A DNA stretch of 20,141 bases, taken from assembly GCF_938039775.1 (NCBI RefSeq), contig NZ_CALHTQ010000056.1, forward strand, positions 1 to 20,141, given 5' to 3'. Below are positions 7,844 to 16,811 of this stretch, one piece after another. The position numbers were made by a program, and so were the translations under genes. The notes under the pieces were generated by a model, which was given only the letters and a program-made list of their open reading frames with translations, searched no databases and was not told where the DNA came from. Origin of the DNA: an uncultured Mogibacterium sp. Lineage in GTDB: Bacteria; Bacillota_A; Clostridia; Peptostreptococcales; Anaerovoracaceae. The stretch's first letter is position 1, and each line of letters starts with the position of its first letter.

Positions 7844-9232
7844 CTACCTGAGAAGCTGATTCACACAATTTTTGAAATGTTCTCCACGCTGCTCGTAACT
7901 GTCGTACATATCCCAACTTGCACAAGCCGGCGATAACAATACTTTATCCGCTTCAACAGATATCTCATGTGCCCTTTTAACGCAGTCATTCATATCACTC
8001 TCTAGGTATATCTTTGAAAAACCAGCAGCTCTTGCCGCTTTCTCAATCTCTTTCGCATCTCTTCCGAGAAGTATAAGTGCTTTTGCCCTACCTGCAAGGC
8101 TTTCACCAAGCTCGGTAAAGTCTTGAGCCTTCCCGTCTCCACCTGCAATAAGAATGATGTCAGGTTCTAACGCTTTAAGGGCTATTACAGAAGCATCTAC
8201 ATTAGTTCCTTTTGAGTCGTTGTAGAACTTAACACCATCAACGATGCCACAATATTCGATTCTGTGCTCAACACCAGGGAATTTCTTAATTGCCTCTGCT
8301 ATTACCTCTGTATCAATTCCAGCAAAGAAGGAAACTGCTGCAGCTGCAAGTGCATTTTCAAGATTGTGGTTTCCGATAATCTTTAGCTCATCCCTACTGC
8401 AAATCTGATGGACGATGCCGCTTTCATCTTTGATTACGATGTATCCATCATCTATATATGCACCAAAATTAAGAAGCTCAAGCCTGCTAAAAGGCACAAG
8501 TTTTGCATTTATATCACTTGCAAGTGTAAGACAGGCCTTATCATCATAATTTATAATCATATAATCATCAGCAGTCTGGTTGGAGCCTATCGCTGCCTTA
8601 CAAGCACCATAAGCTTCCATGCTGCCATGTCTATTGAGATGGTCTGGAGTAAAGTTAAGTATCGCAGAAACCATCGGTCTAAACTGCGAGATGGTTTCAA
8701 GCTGAAAGCTACTTGCTTCAACAATCATCCACTCGTCATCAGTTGATTCTTGTACCTTTGAAATCGTCGCGACACCAATATTTCCAACAACAGTATATTT
8801 CCTGCCAGACTCTTCAAATATCTTTCCAACTAAACTCGTAGTCGTTGTCTTTCCGTTAGTTCCCGTAATTGCCACATATTTGCCACGAGATAGTCTATAT
8901 GCCATCTCTAGCTCTCCAATTATCTCTACACCCTTATTTCTTCCCTCATTAAGAAATTCAAGGCTAGGATTTACACCTGGACTTAAAACAACAACATCGA
9001 AGTAATCTATATGCTCTGGTGTCGAACCAAAGTAATAGTCTATGCCTTCTCTATCTAGGAATGTTATGAACTTAGGATCGATTTTGTCGACTGTATTGAT
9101 ATCCTGCGCTGTTACAGTCGCACCAAGAATATGAAGCTCCTTAACTGCCGCAACTCCGGAACGCCCCATACCAACGACAAGAATTTTTTTTGAGGAAATT
9201 TCTCTTCTATATTCATCAACTGTATAACTCAT
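7844..9232 (-). CDS. murD: UDP-N-acetylmuramoyl-L-alanine--D-glutamate ligase MurD
   Basis: A cytoplasmic ATP-dependent ligase that adds D-glutamate to UDP-MurNAc-L-Ala. The 462 residues show the three Mur ligase domains: an N-terminal Rossmann UDP-binding part (KILVVGMGRSGVAAVKEL, about 15-32), the central ATPase with P-loop ITGTNGKTTTTSL, NFTPDHLNRHGSM and the EHRIEY hinge, and the C-terminal domain with FYNDSKGTN, IILIAGGDGK and LLSPACASWDMY. ATG 9232 has AGGAG 7 bases upstream. It sits between mraY and ftsW, the usual place. The UDP-site wording GMGRSG and the DSKGTN signature are typical of MurD rather than MurC, which is not in this window. Confidence 0.97.
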   Translation of the reverse strand: MSYTVDEYRREISSKKILVVGMGRSGVAAVKELHILGATVTAQDINTVDKIDPKFITFLDREGIDYYFGSTPEHIDYFDVVVLSPGVNPSLEFLNEGRNKGVEIIGELEMAYRLSRGKYVAITGTNGKTTTTSLVGKIFEESGRKYTVVGNIGVATISKVQESTDDEWMIVEASSFQLETISQFRPMVSAILNFTPDHLNRHGSMEAYGACKAAIGSNQTADDYMIINYDDKACLTLASDINAKLVPFSRLELLNFGAYIDDGYIVIKDESGIVHQICSRDELKIIGNHNLENALAAAAVSFFAGIDTEVIAEAIKKFPGVEHRIEYCGIVDGVKFYNDSKGTNVDASVIALKALEPDIILIAGGDGKAQDFTELGESLAGRAKALILLGRDAKEIEKAARAAGFSKIYLESDMNDCVKRAHEISVEADKVLLSPACASWDMYDSYEQRGEHFKNCVNQLLR

Positions 9233-9251
9233 AATTTGCTCCTAACCAGTT

Positions 9252-10217
9252 TTAAGCAACCGAGAAATATGCAATTACACTCGCGCATATGGTCACGAGC
9301 GTAAATAGCTTCACTACGTTGTACTCCTTAATTCCACCGAGCTCAAAGTGATGATGGATAGGAGCCATACGGAAGAATCTCTTACCGCCTGTCCTGCGGA
9401 AGTACACGACCTGAATGATAACCGAAAGAGATTCAATTACGTAAATTATTCCAGCTATAGGAAGTAAGAATTCCGTCTTGCTCACAATTGCAATTGCCGA
9501 AAGGACTCCACCGAGGGCCATCGAACCTGTGTCTCCCATGAAAATTTTTGCTGGATACTTATTGAAAACTAGGAACCCTATGAGCGATCCAGCGATAGCA
9601 AGACCACTAACCATAAGGATATATACATCGTGAGTATATCCAACTGCTGCAAACAGAATTGCAACGATGAGTGTTACTGTAGAAGCAAGACCATCTAGTC
9701 CATCTGACAAGTTTACTCCATTAGACATCGCAACTTCCGTAAGAATCACGAATGGCATGAATAGCAGTCCAAAGTTTACATACACATTTGCAAAAGGAAT
9801 AAGTACATCTGTACCGTTTCCGCCAAAGATCATGTATAGACCAATTCCAAGGCTGAGCAGTACCTGCAATAAAATCTTCTGCTTAGCTGTAAGACCTAGG
9901 TTAGTCTTCTTAGCAATCTTCTCGAAGTCATCGAGAAACCCGATAGCACCAAATACGAGCATCGTAAAGATAATTGCTATAGTGTTGGCAACTTCGCCAT
10001 TTGAAACTATCCCTACAGCAAGCCCCACAGCAATACCAAGAACGATCATTATACCACCCATAGTCGGTGTTCCAGCCTTTTTCTTATGCGCCTCTGGTCC
10101 CTCTTCACGAATAAACTGACCAAACTGCTTCTGTTTGAGAAACGGGATTAAAACCTTAGTTCCTATTGTAGAAACCAATAGTGATATTATAAAAACAACT
10201 AAAAGTGAAATATTCAT
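9252..10217 (-). CDS. mraY: Phospho-N-acetylmuramoyl-pentapeptide-transferase MraY
   Basis: An integral membrane enzyme that moves phospho-MurNAc-pentapeptide to undecaprenyl phosphate, making lipid I. Its 321 residues contain about ten helices and all the family's cytoplasmic motifs: KKKAGTPTMGGIMI (about 46-59), the DD pair in GFLDDFEKIAKKTNLGL, NGVNLSDGLDGLAS, FMGDTGSMALGG and APIHHHFELGG with the histidine cluster. These cover the magnesium and nucleotide sites. ATG 10217 has AGAGG about 5 bases upstream. It follows murF after 15 bases and precedes murD by 19. Full length, with no visible damage. Confidence 0.98.
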   Translation of the reverse strand: MNISLLVVFIISLLVSTIGTKVLIPFLKQKQFGQFIREEGPEAHKKKAGTPTMGGIMIVLGIAVGLAVGIVSNGEVANTIAIIFTMLVFGAIGFLDDFEKIAKKTNLGLTAKQKILLQVLLSLGIGLYMIFGGNGTDVLIPFANVYVNFGLLFMPFVILTEVAMSNGVNLSDGLDGLASTVTLIVAILFAAVGYTHDVYILMVSGLAIAGSLIGFLVFNKYPAKIFMGDTGSMALGGVLSAIAIVSKTEFLLPIAGIIYVIESLSVIIQVVYFRRTGGKRFFRMAPIHHHFELGGIKEYNVVKLFTLVTICASVIAYFSVA

Positions 10218-10232
10218 CTAGCCTCTTCCTTG

Positions 10233-11672
10233 CTACTTAATAGCTGAAATAACGTCTTCTAACTTCATACCACGCGATGCCTTTACCAAGATTAAATCTT
10301 TATCCCTTAGGATATCATTTATATCTTTAATTGCAGACTCTTTATCCTGATAATAGAGAATCTTTGTAGCGCTACCGTGTTTTAAATCTGTAGAGCAATT
10401 AGCTGCCTCGGCAGCTTTGGCAATAGCATTAGAATTCTTACCAATTGCAATCAGCAGTTCTAAACCAGCCTGCACTGCAAATGTTCCAACACTGGCATGT
10501 AGCGCTTCGGAGTCATCACCAAGTTCAAACATGTCCCCAAGAATTGCTACGTGCCTATCTGCCTTGGATGCCATGAGCATCTCTATTCCCGACTTCATGG
10601 ATTCAGGACTAGCATTATATGCATCATTGATAATAGTTAAATTTTCTCTTCTGTCTACTTCAAGTCTACCAGACGAAAATTTTGTATCCGCAAGCGCTGA
10701 TATAGCATCATCAGGCTTTATACCTAATCTAGTGCCTGCCGCAATAGCAAGTGCAGCATTTCCCAGATTGTGCGATCCAACGACAGGTATCTTTAATTCA
10801 AATGTTCCGTCGTACTTTTCATCACCTACTTGTACATCAAGTGAGCAACTCACTCCGTCGATGCCCAAATCTTTAATGTTGTAAATTTTGTAATTATCGT
10901 CAACTTTACTACCGATCGTTATAATTAATGCGCTGAAAGGTGCAATTTTACTGACATTTTCTCTAGTAAGCATGTCACAGTCCGAATTTACAATAATAGT
11001 TTCTTTGTCAGTAAAATATTTTGCTATGTCAAGCTTCTCTTTTGCAAGTTGATTGCGAGTTCCGAAGACTTCCAGGTGTGCAGTTCCTACATTTGTAACC
11101 ACCCCTATGCTAGGTCTAACGATATCTGCAAGTTCTCGAATGTGGACAGATTCACCCGCTCCCATCTCTACAACTGCTACCTCGATATCCTCATCGAATC
11201 CAAATATAGTTAGTGGAACTCCATAGTCACTGTTTAGATTCCCAGGCGTCTTACCTGTCTTGTATCTAGCACCAAGTACAGCACCTACGAAGTCCTTCGT
11301 GCTAGTCTTACCAACACTGCCGGTAACCGCAACTTTGATTAGGTCTGTCCAGTCAGCAACATAGCGCTTTGCGAGCTGCATAAGCGCATCTCTTGTATTA
11401 TCTACAAGGATTACTGTCATATCCCCAGATTCTGCAATCTTATTGCCCCATTCTAAGTTAGATACAACTACGGCATGGCAACCACTTTCTCTTACCATTG
11501 GTAGAAAGTCATGTCCATCATTTCTCTCGCCTATAACAGCAAAGAACAGTGTTCCTGCTTTAACCTGCCTGGAGTCAATCGCTACACTAGTAACTTCATC
11601 TGATCCAGCATTGGATATCAGCTTTGAGCCATGCATAGATTCAAGAATATATTTAATTCCTGTTTTCTTCAT
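10233..11672 (-). CDS. murF: UDP-MurNAc-tripeptide--D-Ala-D-Ala ligase MurF
   Basis: A cytoplasmic ligase that adds the D-Ala-D-Ala dipeptide to the UDP-MurNAc-tripeptide, the last soluble step. The 479-residue protein has the N-terminal UDP domain (VAIDSRQVKAGTLFFAVIGE, with the DSR motif), the P-loop AVTGSVGKTSTKDF (about 114-127), GNLNSDYGVPLT, VVEMGAGESVHI, NVGTAHLEVFGT with the carboxylated-lysine region KEKLDIA, and the C-terminal NDAYNASPESMKSG and LGDMFELGDDS. ATG 11672 is preceded by AAGGGA at about 8 bases. It begins 15 bases after the end of the ftsI-like gene. Confidence 0.97.
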   Translation of the reverse strand: MKKTGIKYILESMHGSKLISNAGSDEVTSVAIDSRQVKAGTLFFAVIGERNDGHDFLPMVRESGCHAVVVSNLEWGNKIAESGDMTVILVDNTRDALMQLAKRYVADWTDLIKVAVTGSVGKTSTKDFVGAVLGARYKTGKTPGNLNSDYGVPLTIFGFDEDIEVAVVEMGAGESVHIRELADIVRPSIGVVTNVGTAHLEVFGTRNQLAKEKLDIAKYFTDKETIIVNSDCDMLTRENVSKIAPFSALIITIGSKVDDNYKIYNIKDLGIDGVSCSLDVQVGDEKYDGTFELKIPVVGSHNLGNAALAIAAGTRLGIKPDDAISALADTKFSSGRLEVDRRENLTIINDAYNASPESMKSGIEMLMASKADRHVAILGDMFELGDDSEALHASVGTFAVQAGLELLIAIGKNSNAIAKAAEAANCSTDLKHGSATKILYYQDKESAIKDINDILRDKDLILVKASRGMKLEDVISAIK

Positions 11673-11687
11673 TAAACTATCCCTTAA

Positions 11688-13865
11688 TTACTCACTATAA
11701 ATATATACTGTTCCACCCTTTGCAAGCTTCTCGCCCTTCTTAGGGTACTGATCTATTACTACGAATGAATCGCCTGTTCCTTCTGGCATCTTCTTAGCCT
11801 TAAGGCCAGCTGAAGAGATTTTACTTATCGCCTCACTGCTGTTTAAACCAGTAACATCAGGAACGGATATCTCAGCTTTAGCTAGCGCATTTTTCTCACT
11901 CTTCGAGTACTTACGCTCTATGCCCTTATAAACAAGTGTCTTTTCAAGGATTTTCTTGACGATAGGACCAGCATTTGCCGCACCATATCTGCTCTTTTTA
12001 GGTCTCGTTACCATTACGAGTATAGATACCTGGGGATCATCCATAGGAGCCATAGCGATAAATGAGGCTATAGTCTGCTCGGAGTATCCTGCATTTTCAG
12101 CGATATTCGCCGTACCAGTCTTACCTCCAACTCTGTATCCCGCTAGATAAGCGCTCTCACCACCACCATCAGATACATAGTATTCCATGATGGCACGCAT
12201 CTTGTCAGCAGTCGCTTTTGATATAGTCTGCCTGAGGCGACGATTCTTAATATTTCTCTTTACCTTTCCATCTGGTCCAATTACCTGCTTAACTACCTTA
12301 GGCTGCATCATGATACCATCATTACCAAGTGAGTTGATAGCAGTCATCAGCTGAATTGGCGATATCGCAATACCATGTCCATATCCCATAGTAGCAAGGT
12401 CAACATTGCTCACGGTGTTCTTTTTCTTGATAATTGGATCAGCTTCACCAGGCAGATCAACTCTTGTCTTCTGTGTAAATCCAAATATATCTATATACTT
12501 ATAAAAATTGTACTTTCCCATGTCAAGCGCCACTCTCGCAAGCGCAGGGTTACAGGAATTTCCAACGGCTTCCGTTATGTTCTGTGTTCCATGAGGAACT
12601 GGGCTCCAGCAATTGAGCTTAGTTCCATCGACATTGATGTATCCTGGGCAGCTGTACCTGGATGAATCATTTGTCGTTCCACACTCGATTGCGGAAGAAG
12701 ATGTGATAAGTTTGAATGTGGAGCCTGGTTCATATAGTCAACTAACAGCTGGGTTAGTCCACATTCTACTCAGATAAGCGCTCTTCTCCTTTGTGCTAAG
12801 CGCTTTAAATTTTTTAGCTTCTTCACCCGAAGGTGTATATGGATTATTAGGGTCATAGCTCGGTGTACTTGCCATTGCAAGAATATCTCCTGTGCGCGGA
12901 TCCATTACAATGCAAGTGATTGATTCGGCTCCGGTATCCTCCATACCTTCTGCAAGAGCATCCTCAACATAGTGCTGTATTACCTCATCTATAGACGTTA
13001 CGAGGCTATCTCCATTTTGAGGCGAATAGTATTTGCTACTACCAACTGAAAGCGAGTTTCCATATATATCAGTAGTTCTAACTACTCTGCCCTTTATTCC
13101 AGCAAGCTTTTCGTTATACTGATATTCTAGACCATTAAGACCTACATTCTTGCTGTCTACTGAGCCGAGAAGTGTTGAGGCAAATGTTCCGTTAGGATAT
13201 GACCTTGTCACCTTTGTCTTTACAACTATATCTTCTCCCCATTCCTTCTGTGCTTTGTTTACTTGACTCTGATCTAGTCCTTTTGCCAAAAGAACGAGGT
13301 TTTCCTTGCCAGAAAGCTTTTTCTTCATATCCTTGCGACTTTCGCCCGATAGTTTTGCCAAATCATGCAAATTCTTTTCTTTTGCTGAGCTATCCAGATC
13401 CTTCTTCTTATAAAGATTGAGGGAGTATCCGTAAAGCTCGTACTTTGTAACAGTTTGAGCTAGGACTTTTTTGTTTCTATCGTAAATATTCCCTCTAACT
13501 GGCTCAAGTTCAGTGTCAATCTTCTGCATCTCAGCAGCTTTTGCATTTAAATCATCAGCTTTGATAACCTGCCAAAACGCTAGCCTAAAGATGAGAAGTG
13601 TAAAACATACCGCAATTATAAGGAAGCCTATACCAAGTCTAATCTTATTTTCAGCAGTAACAGCGGTACTAACACCCTTGTTCCCCACTGAACTTGCGGT
13701 AGATATCGATTCACGTGAATCATAACCCTTTGAGGTTATACCAACACGCCTCTCTGTACTCGAACCTCTGTTATTTACAGAGCTTCTCGTAGACTTCGAA
13801 GACTTTCTTTTGCCTGAATTTTTCTTATTCTTTTTATCTAAAGGATTGTGGAACTTTGCCATCAA
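11688..13865 (-). pseudogene. Division transpeptidase (FtsI/SpoVD/PBP2X-like, PASTA), interrupted by in-frame TGA
   Basis: A class B penicillin-binding protein that cross-links septal peptidoglycan with FtsW. The frame runs from ATG 13865 (a second ATG follows) through about 725 codons: a basic head (1-75), one membrane helix (about 76-100), the PBP dimerisation domain with VRGNIYDRN (123-131), the transpeptidase with S382-T-F-K385, S437-C-N439 and K582-T-G584, and one PASTA domain at the C-terminus (about 666-725, beginning SVPDVTGL). Codon 376 is TGA (12738-12740), inside the otherwise normal stretch NPAVS-stop-LYEPGSTFK, six codons before the catalytic serine. Translation ending there would yield an inactive protein. 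No frameshift is needed to join the halves, so one base change or a base-call error is the simplest cause. It lies behind its own candidate promoter and just before murF. Confidence 0.85.
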
Positions 13866-13910
13866 ATTCTCCTAATTAAATCTCTAAATATCCGTAATAC
13901 TACAATCTAT

Positions 13911-13916
13911 ATTATA
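13911..13916 (-). promoter_or_regulatory. Candidate -10 of a promoter for the ftsI-murF-mraY group
   Basis: On the minus strand a perfect TATAAT lies about 46 bases before the ftsI-like start and after the terminator that follows ftsL. No convincing -35 is present at the right distance; the upstream DNA is almost pure A/T. Because the terminator upstream would cut transcription, a promoter here makes sense, but AT-rich DNA gives chance matches. Confidence 0.4.
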
Positions 13917-13959
13917 TACCATATCTTGTTGTTTTTTATATATTTGTATATATATATTT

Positions 13960-13993
13960 GAAAAAGCCACCGACCCAATTCAGGATCAGTGGC
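13960..13993 (-). terminator. Intrinsic terminator between ftsL and ftsI
   Basis: Read on the minus strand, an 11-bp stem (GCCACTGATCC pairing with GGGTCGGTGGC, including two G-U pairs) with a short loop is followed directly by TTTTTC. It starts about 20 bases after the ftsL stop. It should end or attenuate the mraZ-rsmH-ftsL transcript, which is notable in the middle of a division operon. Confidence 0.85.
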
Positions 13994-14014
13994 ATTATAA
14001 TCAGTTAGGATTAT

Positions 14015-14428
14015 TTATTCGTAAGCTTCATCCTTGATTGCCGATGCTAAATTCGTCTTGCTAGACGATTTTGAATCTCCGATAGTGATACAGTTCTGCG
14101 ATTCGGAGTGTACCATTCCGTATTTCTCTGTCGCAGTCTTCTCTATCTTATTGATATTACTTGCATCATTAATCTTAGTATTCAGAGAGTCGACCTCCGC
14201 CTGGATATAGTCGTTCTTCTTCTGAAGCTGGTTGTTCTCCTGATTAAGGTTTGCTGCAAATGCCGACATCACAACTATCATCAGACACATGATACCTGCA
14301 AGAATAACACCTGCAAACATTCTTGAATTCTGCTTTGCTCTAGCGCTCCTTTTACTAGCTCCAGCAGTCCTTCTAACAACACCTACACCACTATTCATTG
14401 TTCCTGCTACATTTGTTGCAACCTGCAT
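14015..14428 (-). CDS. ftsL: FtsL/DivIC-like septum protein
   Basis: A small bitopic protein of 137 residues. It has a basic cytoplasmic head (1-36, rich in Arg/Lys/Ala), one membrane helix (about 37-60, starting MFAGVILAGIMC) and an extracellular coiled coil (about 60-105, with NQENNQLQKKNDYIQAEVDSL), then a Ser-rich tail. This order and its place between rsmH and the division transpeptidase fit FtsL, which pairs with DivIC and FtsQ/DivIB to activate FtsW-FtsI. FtsL sequences are poorly conserved, so the name rests on architecture and position. ATG 14428 follows a purine-rich AGGGAG/GAGGG tract. Confidence 0.78.
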   Translation of the reverse strand: MQVATNVAGTMNSGVGVVRRTAGASKRSARAKQNSRMFAGVILAGIMCLMIVVMSAFAANLNQENNQLQKKNDYIQAEVDSLNTKINDASNINKIEKTATEKYGMVHSESQNCITIGDSKSSSKTNLASAIKDEAYE

Positions 14429-14455
14429 TTCCCTCTTCTCCCTTACTGAATACTG

Positions 14456-15385
14456 CTATATTTTTTCAATAACTCTTAGTTTCGCACTTCTAGCTCTCGG
14501 GTTCTCTTCAATCTCATGCTCACTTGCTATTAGTGGCTTTCTTGTAATCTTTCTTACGTCTGCCACTTTGCCACATACACACACTGGTAATTCCGGCGGA
14601 CAAGTACAAGGATTAACTCTATTATTAAACGCATCCTTTACTATCCTATCCTCTAGTGAATGGAAAGTTATCACCGACATTCTTCCCCCTGGCGCTAGCA
14701 GTTCTGGAAGTTTCTCCATTGCTACTTTTAAGTGCTCTAGTTCACCATTCACTTCTATCCTTATGGCCTGGAATGTTCGTTTGGCCGGATGAGGACCTGT
14801 TCTTCTTGCTGAGGCTGGAATTGCAGCCTTTATAATCTCTACCAGTTGTCCCGTGGTTTCTATTTTGGTCTCGGTTCTCGCCTTGACTATGAACTTCGCT
14901 ATTCGCGAAGCCCACCGCTCTTCTCCATACTCTTTAATAATTCGGAAAAGTTCAGCTTCTGGATACTCATTTACAACAGTAGCTGCTGTAAACACATCAT
15001 CTTCATTCATGCGCATGTCCATCGGGGCATCGTGCATGTACGAAAAGCCTCTCTCTGCTGTATCTAGCTGATATGAGGAAACTCCTAAATCCAGCAGTAT
15101 TCCGTCTACCGTACCGACTTCAGCTTTTATCTTATCGACATCACTATAGTTGGCATGTATAAACGTCTTCGCACACTTGAATTTCTCGAGTCTCTCTCTT
15201 GCTGTCTCAAGAGCAAAGTTATCTCTATCGACCGCTACTAGATGCCCTGCTTCACTAAGTCTCTCACAGATGCCAGATGAATGTCCTGCGCCTCCAACTG
15301 TTCCATCCATATATGTTCCATCCGCTTTGATATTGAGCGAATCGATCACTTCATTGAATAAAACAGGTATATGCTCGAACGTCAT
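14456..15385 (-). CDS. rsmH: 16S rRNA (cytosine1402-N4)-methyltransferase RsmH
   Basis: Formerly MraW; it methylates N4 of C1402 in 16S rRNA using S-adenosylmethionine. The 309 residues begin [14 protein letters not shown] and contain the SAM loop [12 protein letters not shown] (about 25-36), [24 protein letters not shown], the substrate-domain [28 protein letters not shown] and [13 protein letters not shown], followed by a cysteine-containing segment ([14 protein letters not shown]). All are family hallmarks. It starts 8 bases after the mraZ stop, as in most bacterial dcw clusters, and is probably cotranscribed with mraZ and ftsL. Confidence 0.97.
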   Translation of the reverse strand: MTFEHIPVLFNEVIDSLNIKADGTYMDGTVGGAGHSSGICERLSEAGHLVAVDRDNFALETARERLEKFKCAKTFIHANYSDVDKIKAEVGTVDGILLDLGVSSYQLDTAERGFSYMHDAPMDMRMNEDDVFTAATVVNEYPEAELFRIIKEYGEERWASRIAKFIVKARTETKIETTGQLVEIIKAAIPASARRTGPHPAKRTFQAIRIEVNGELEHLKVAMEKLPELLAPGGRMSVITFHSLEDRIVKDAFNNRVNPCTCPPELPVCVCGKVADVRKITRKPLIASEHEIEENPRARSAKLRVIEKI

Positions 15386-15393
15386 CTTCTCTC

Positions 15394-15825
15394 CTATAGT
15401 CCATACTCAGCTAGCTTTGCTATGAAGTCTTCGTCGTCCATAGGATTATCATCCTCGTTCTCGTTGAAGATTTCCTTGCTCCAAATCTCTATCTTATCCA
15501 TCGCACCAAGCGTTACTAAGTCTTTGTCAATTCTCGCATAACTCTTTAAGTTCGCTGGCACTATGACTCTTCCCTGAGAGTCTAGCTTGCACTCACTCGC
15601 CTGCGAGAACAGTTTCCTTATGAACTCTCGTATCGCTGGATCAGACTGTCTAAGTTCCTTTAGTTTCTCAACTAACAGCCCCCAATCTTCCATCGTATAG
15701 ATGTAGATGCAGCGGTCATATCCTCTAGAGAGAACGCATTCGCCGCCGAGCTGATTTCTGTACTTAGCCGGGATAATTAACCGGTTCTTGCTGTCTATTG
15801 AATTTTCATAAGTCCCGGTAAACAT
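15394..15825 (-). CDS. mraZ: Transcriptional regulator MraZ
   Basis: The AbrB-fold DNA-binding regulator at the head of the dcw cluster. From ATG 15825 it has 143 residues, the usual length, with two SpoVT-AbrB repeats: [20 protein letters not shown] (1-20) and [21 protein letters not shown] (about 75-95), both with the DxxxR strand-turn signature. GAGGG lies about 6 bases upstream of this ATG; an extended reading from TTG at 15846 has no advantage. An acidic tail ([14 protein letters not shown]) follows. MraZ usually forms rings that bind short repeats in its own promoter, and such repeats are present just upstream, so autoregulation is likely. Confidence 0.96.
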   Translation of the reverse strand: MFTGTYENSIDSKNRLIIPAKYRNQLGGECVLSRGYDRCIYIYTMEDWGLLVEKLKELRQSDPAIREFIRKLFSQASECKLDSQGRVIVPANLKSYARIDKDLVTLGAMDKIEIWSKEIFNENEDDNPMDDEDFIAKLAEYGL

Positions 15826-15870
15826 ATCTTCCCTCTTTGCACACAAATTCTATTTTTCATAATTTCCTCT

Positions 15871-15901
15871 CCATTTTAAACCACTTCTCACCACAATTCA
15901 A
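15871..15901 (-). promoter_or_regulatory. dcw promoter with three MraZ-type boxes
   Basis: On the minus strand TTGAAT (15901-15896) and TAAAAT (15878-15873) are separated by exactly 17 bases, a good sigma-A-type pair. Within and at the edge of the spacer, GTGG (15894-15891), GTGG (15884-15881) and ATGG (15874-15871) recur every 10 bases with purine-rich fillers. This matches the known layout of MraZ binding repeats, three or more short G-rich boxes at one-helical-turn spacing. A bound MraZ oligomer would cover the promoter, predicting repression. The start of mraZ lies about 45 bases downstream. Confidence 0.75.
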
Positions 15902-15954
15902 CACTTTATTGGTATTTTTATGTATTTTTCAGTATTTTCACTGTTTTTCCCATA

Positions 15955-15987
15955 AAAAAAGAAAGACTGCTTTTAAACAGTCTTTCT
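15955..15987 (-). terminator. Intrinsic terminator after the thioesterase gene
   Basis: On the minus strand AGAAAGACTG pairs with CAGTCTTTCT across a TTTAAAAG loop and is followed by TTTTTT. The stem is perfect and the U-run long. It closes the SDR-thioesterase transcript and insulates the mraZ promoter about 55 bases further on. The stem's A/T flanks also give a weaker reverse-direction signal, but no gene is convergent here. Confidence 0.9.
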
Positions 15988-16036
15988 CTGAATTCTTCAT
16001 CGATTATATATAATTAATTTTTGATTATTTTAGCTT

Positions 16037-16795
16037 CTATTCATCTATTCTTTTAAGACCTACAGCAGCCTCCAGATTTAACTCTCCATCTGCTTCAGTG
16101 TAGAAATAAATAAGTTTTTCTGCTCTTAGATCCATCTCTCCTGGTTCAACAGGCTCACTGCGATAGACCTTAAACTCGCTACCTAGCGGAGCCTCGTGAA
16201 CATACCTTAAATTAATAGATGTTATGAAATATTTCTCCGCTTCAGGAATATTGTCATATAATTTCGCAGCATATACCGTATTGTTCATGTGCATGTTAAT
16301 ATCAATCATCGACACCGCGACCTTTGAGCTCTCAACCTCCTGAAATTCAAGCTCTTTGGGAATTCTAAATCGCCTCGGAACTGTCAGCTTTGGCTCCTCA
16401 TCCATCGAATACGACCCCATATCATAGTCTTTGCTGGCAATGAGCTTTCCTGAAATAGTATCGACAAGAGCCCAGTTACAAATAGCTCTAGCTACAAGCT
16501 CTCCGTCCTTGTACATCTCATATCCGCGCGGGAAATTAGCACCTTTGCCAGGAATAATCCAAGTTTCAACCTCCACATCTGAATACTTATAAACAGGTGC
16601 AAATACCTCGATGTTCATGCGGCTAACCACAAAAGCCTTATGCTCTTTGATATACATGTCATCGTACGCTACAGCCTCTGCCCGCATCTGCCTATCACCA
16701 GACTCCTGAAGGAGCTGCATAAGCTGCATGGGCTTTAGAGCTCCGTAGAGATCAACTTCATACGACCTTACATTGTAATGTTCTTTAAATCTCAT
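16037..16795 (-). CDS. Acyl-ACP thioesterase
   Basis: A predicted hydrolase that frees fatty acids from acyl carrier protein. Its 252 residues form two hot-dog domains, as in bacterial relatives of plant FatA/FatB. The N-terminal domain starts KEHYNVRSYEVDLYGALKP and contains the LLQESGDRQM helix; the C-terminal domain has the catalytic signature DINMHMNNTVYAAKL (165-179), with Asn167 and His169 in the usual spacing. ATG 16795 is preceded by AGAGG at 6 bases. It starts 16 bases after the SDR-like gene and ends before a strong terminator, so the two form a short operon. The pairing suggests fatty-acid release or tuning of membrane acyl chains; the substrate length cannot be read from sequence. 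Confidence 0.88.
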   Translation of the reverse strand: MRFKEHYNVRSYEVDLYGALKPMQLMQLLQESGDRQMRAEAVAYDDMYIKEHKAFVVSRMNIEVFAPVYKYSDVEVETWIIPGKGANFPRGYEMYKDGELVARAICNWALVDTISGKLIASKDYDMGSYSMDEEPKLTVPRRFRIPKELEFQEVESSKVAVSMIDINMHMNNTVYAAKLYDNIPEAEKYFITSINLRYVHEAPLGSEFKVYRSEPVEPGEMDLRAEKLIYFYTEADGELNLEAAVGLKRIDE

Positions 16796-16811
16796 CCTCG
16801 TCCTCTTCTCT

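Noticed and set aside
9667..10119. Plus-strand open frame of 150 codons, and a similar one at 10417-10884
   Set aside because: They lie opposite mraY and murF, whose motifs are clear; the plus-strand products look like nothing known.
5381..12740. Stop codon reassignment as an explanation of the internal stops
   Set aside because: The two internal stops differ (TAA and TGA), and other genes here end normally with TGA, TAG and TAA codons.
13930..13960. Alternating TATATA stretch as a tandem repeat
   Set aside because: It is short, imperfect and only AT-rich intergenic DNA between a terminator and a promoter.
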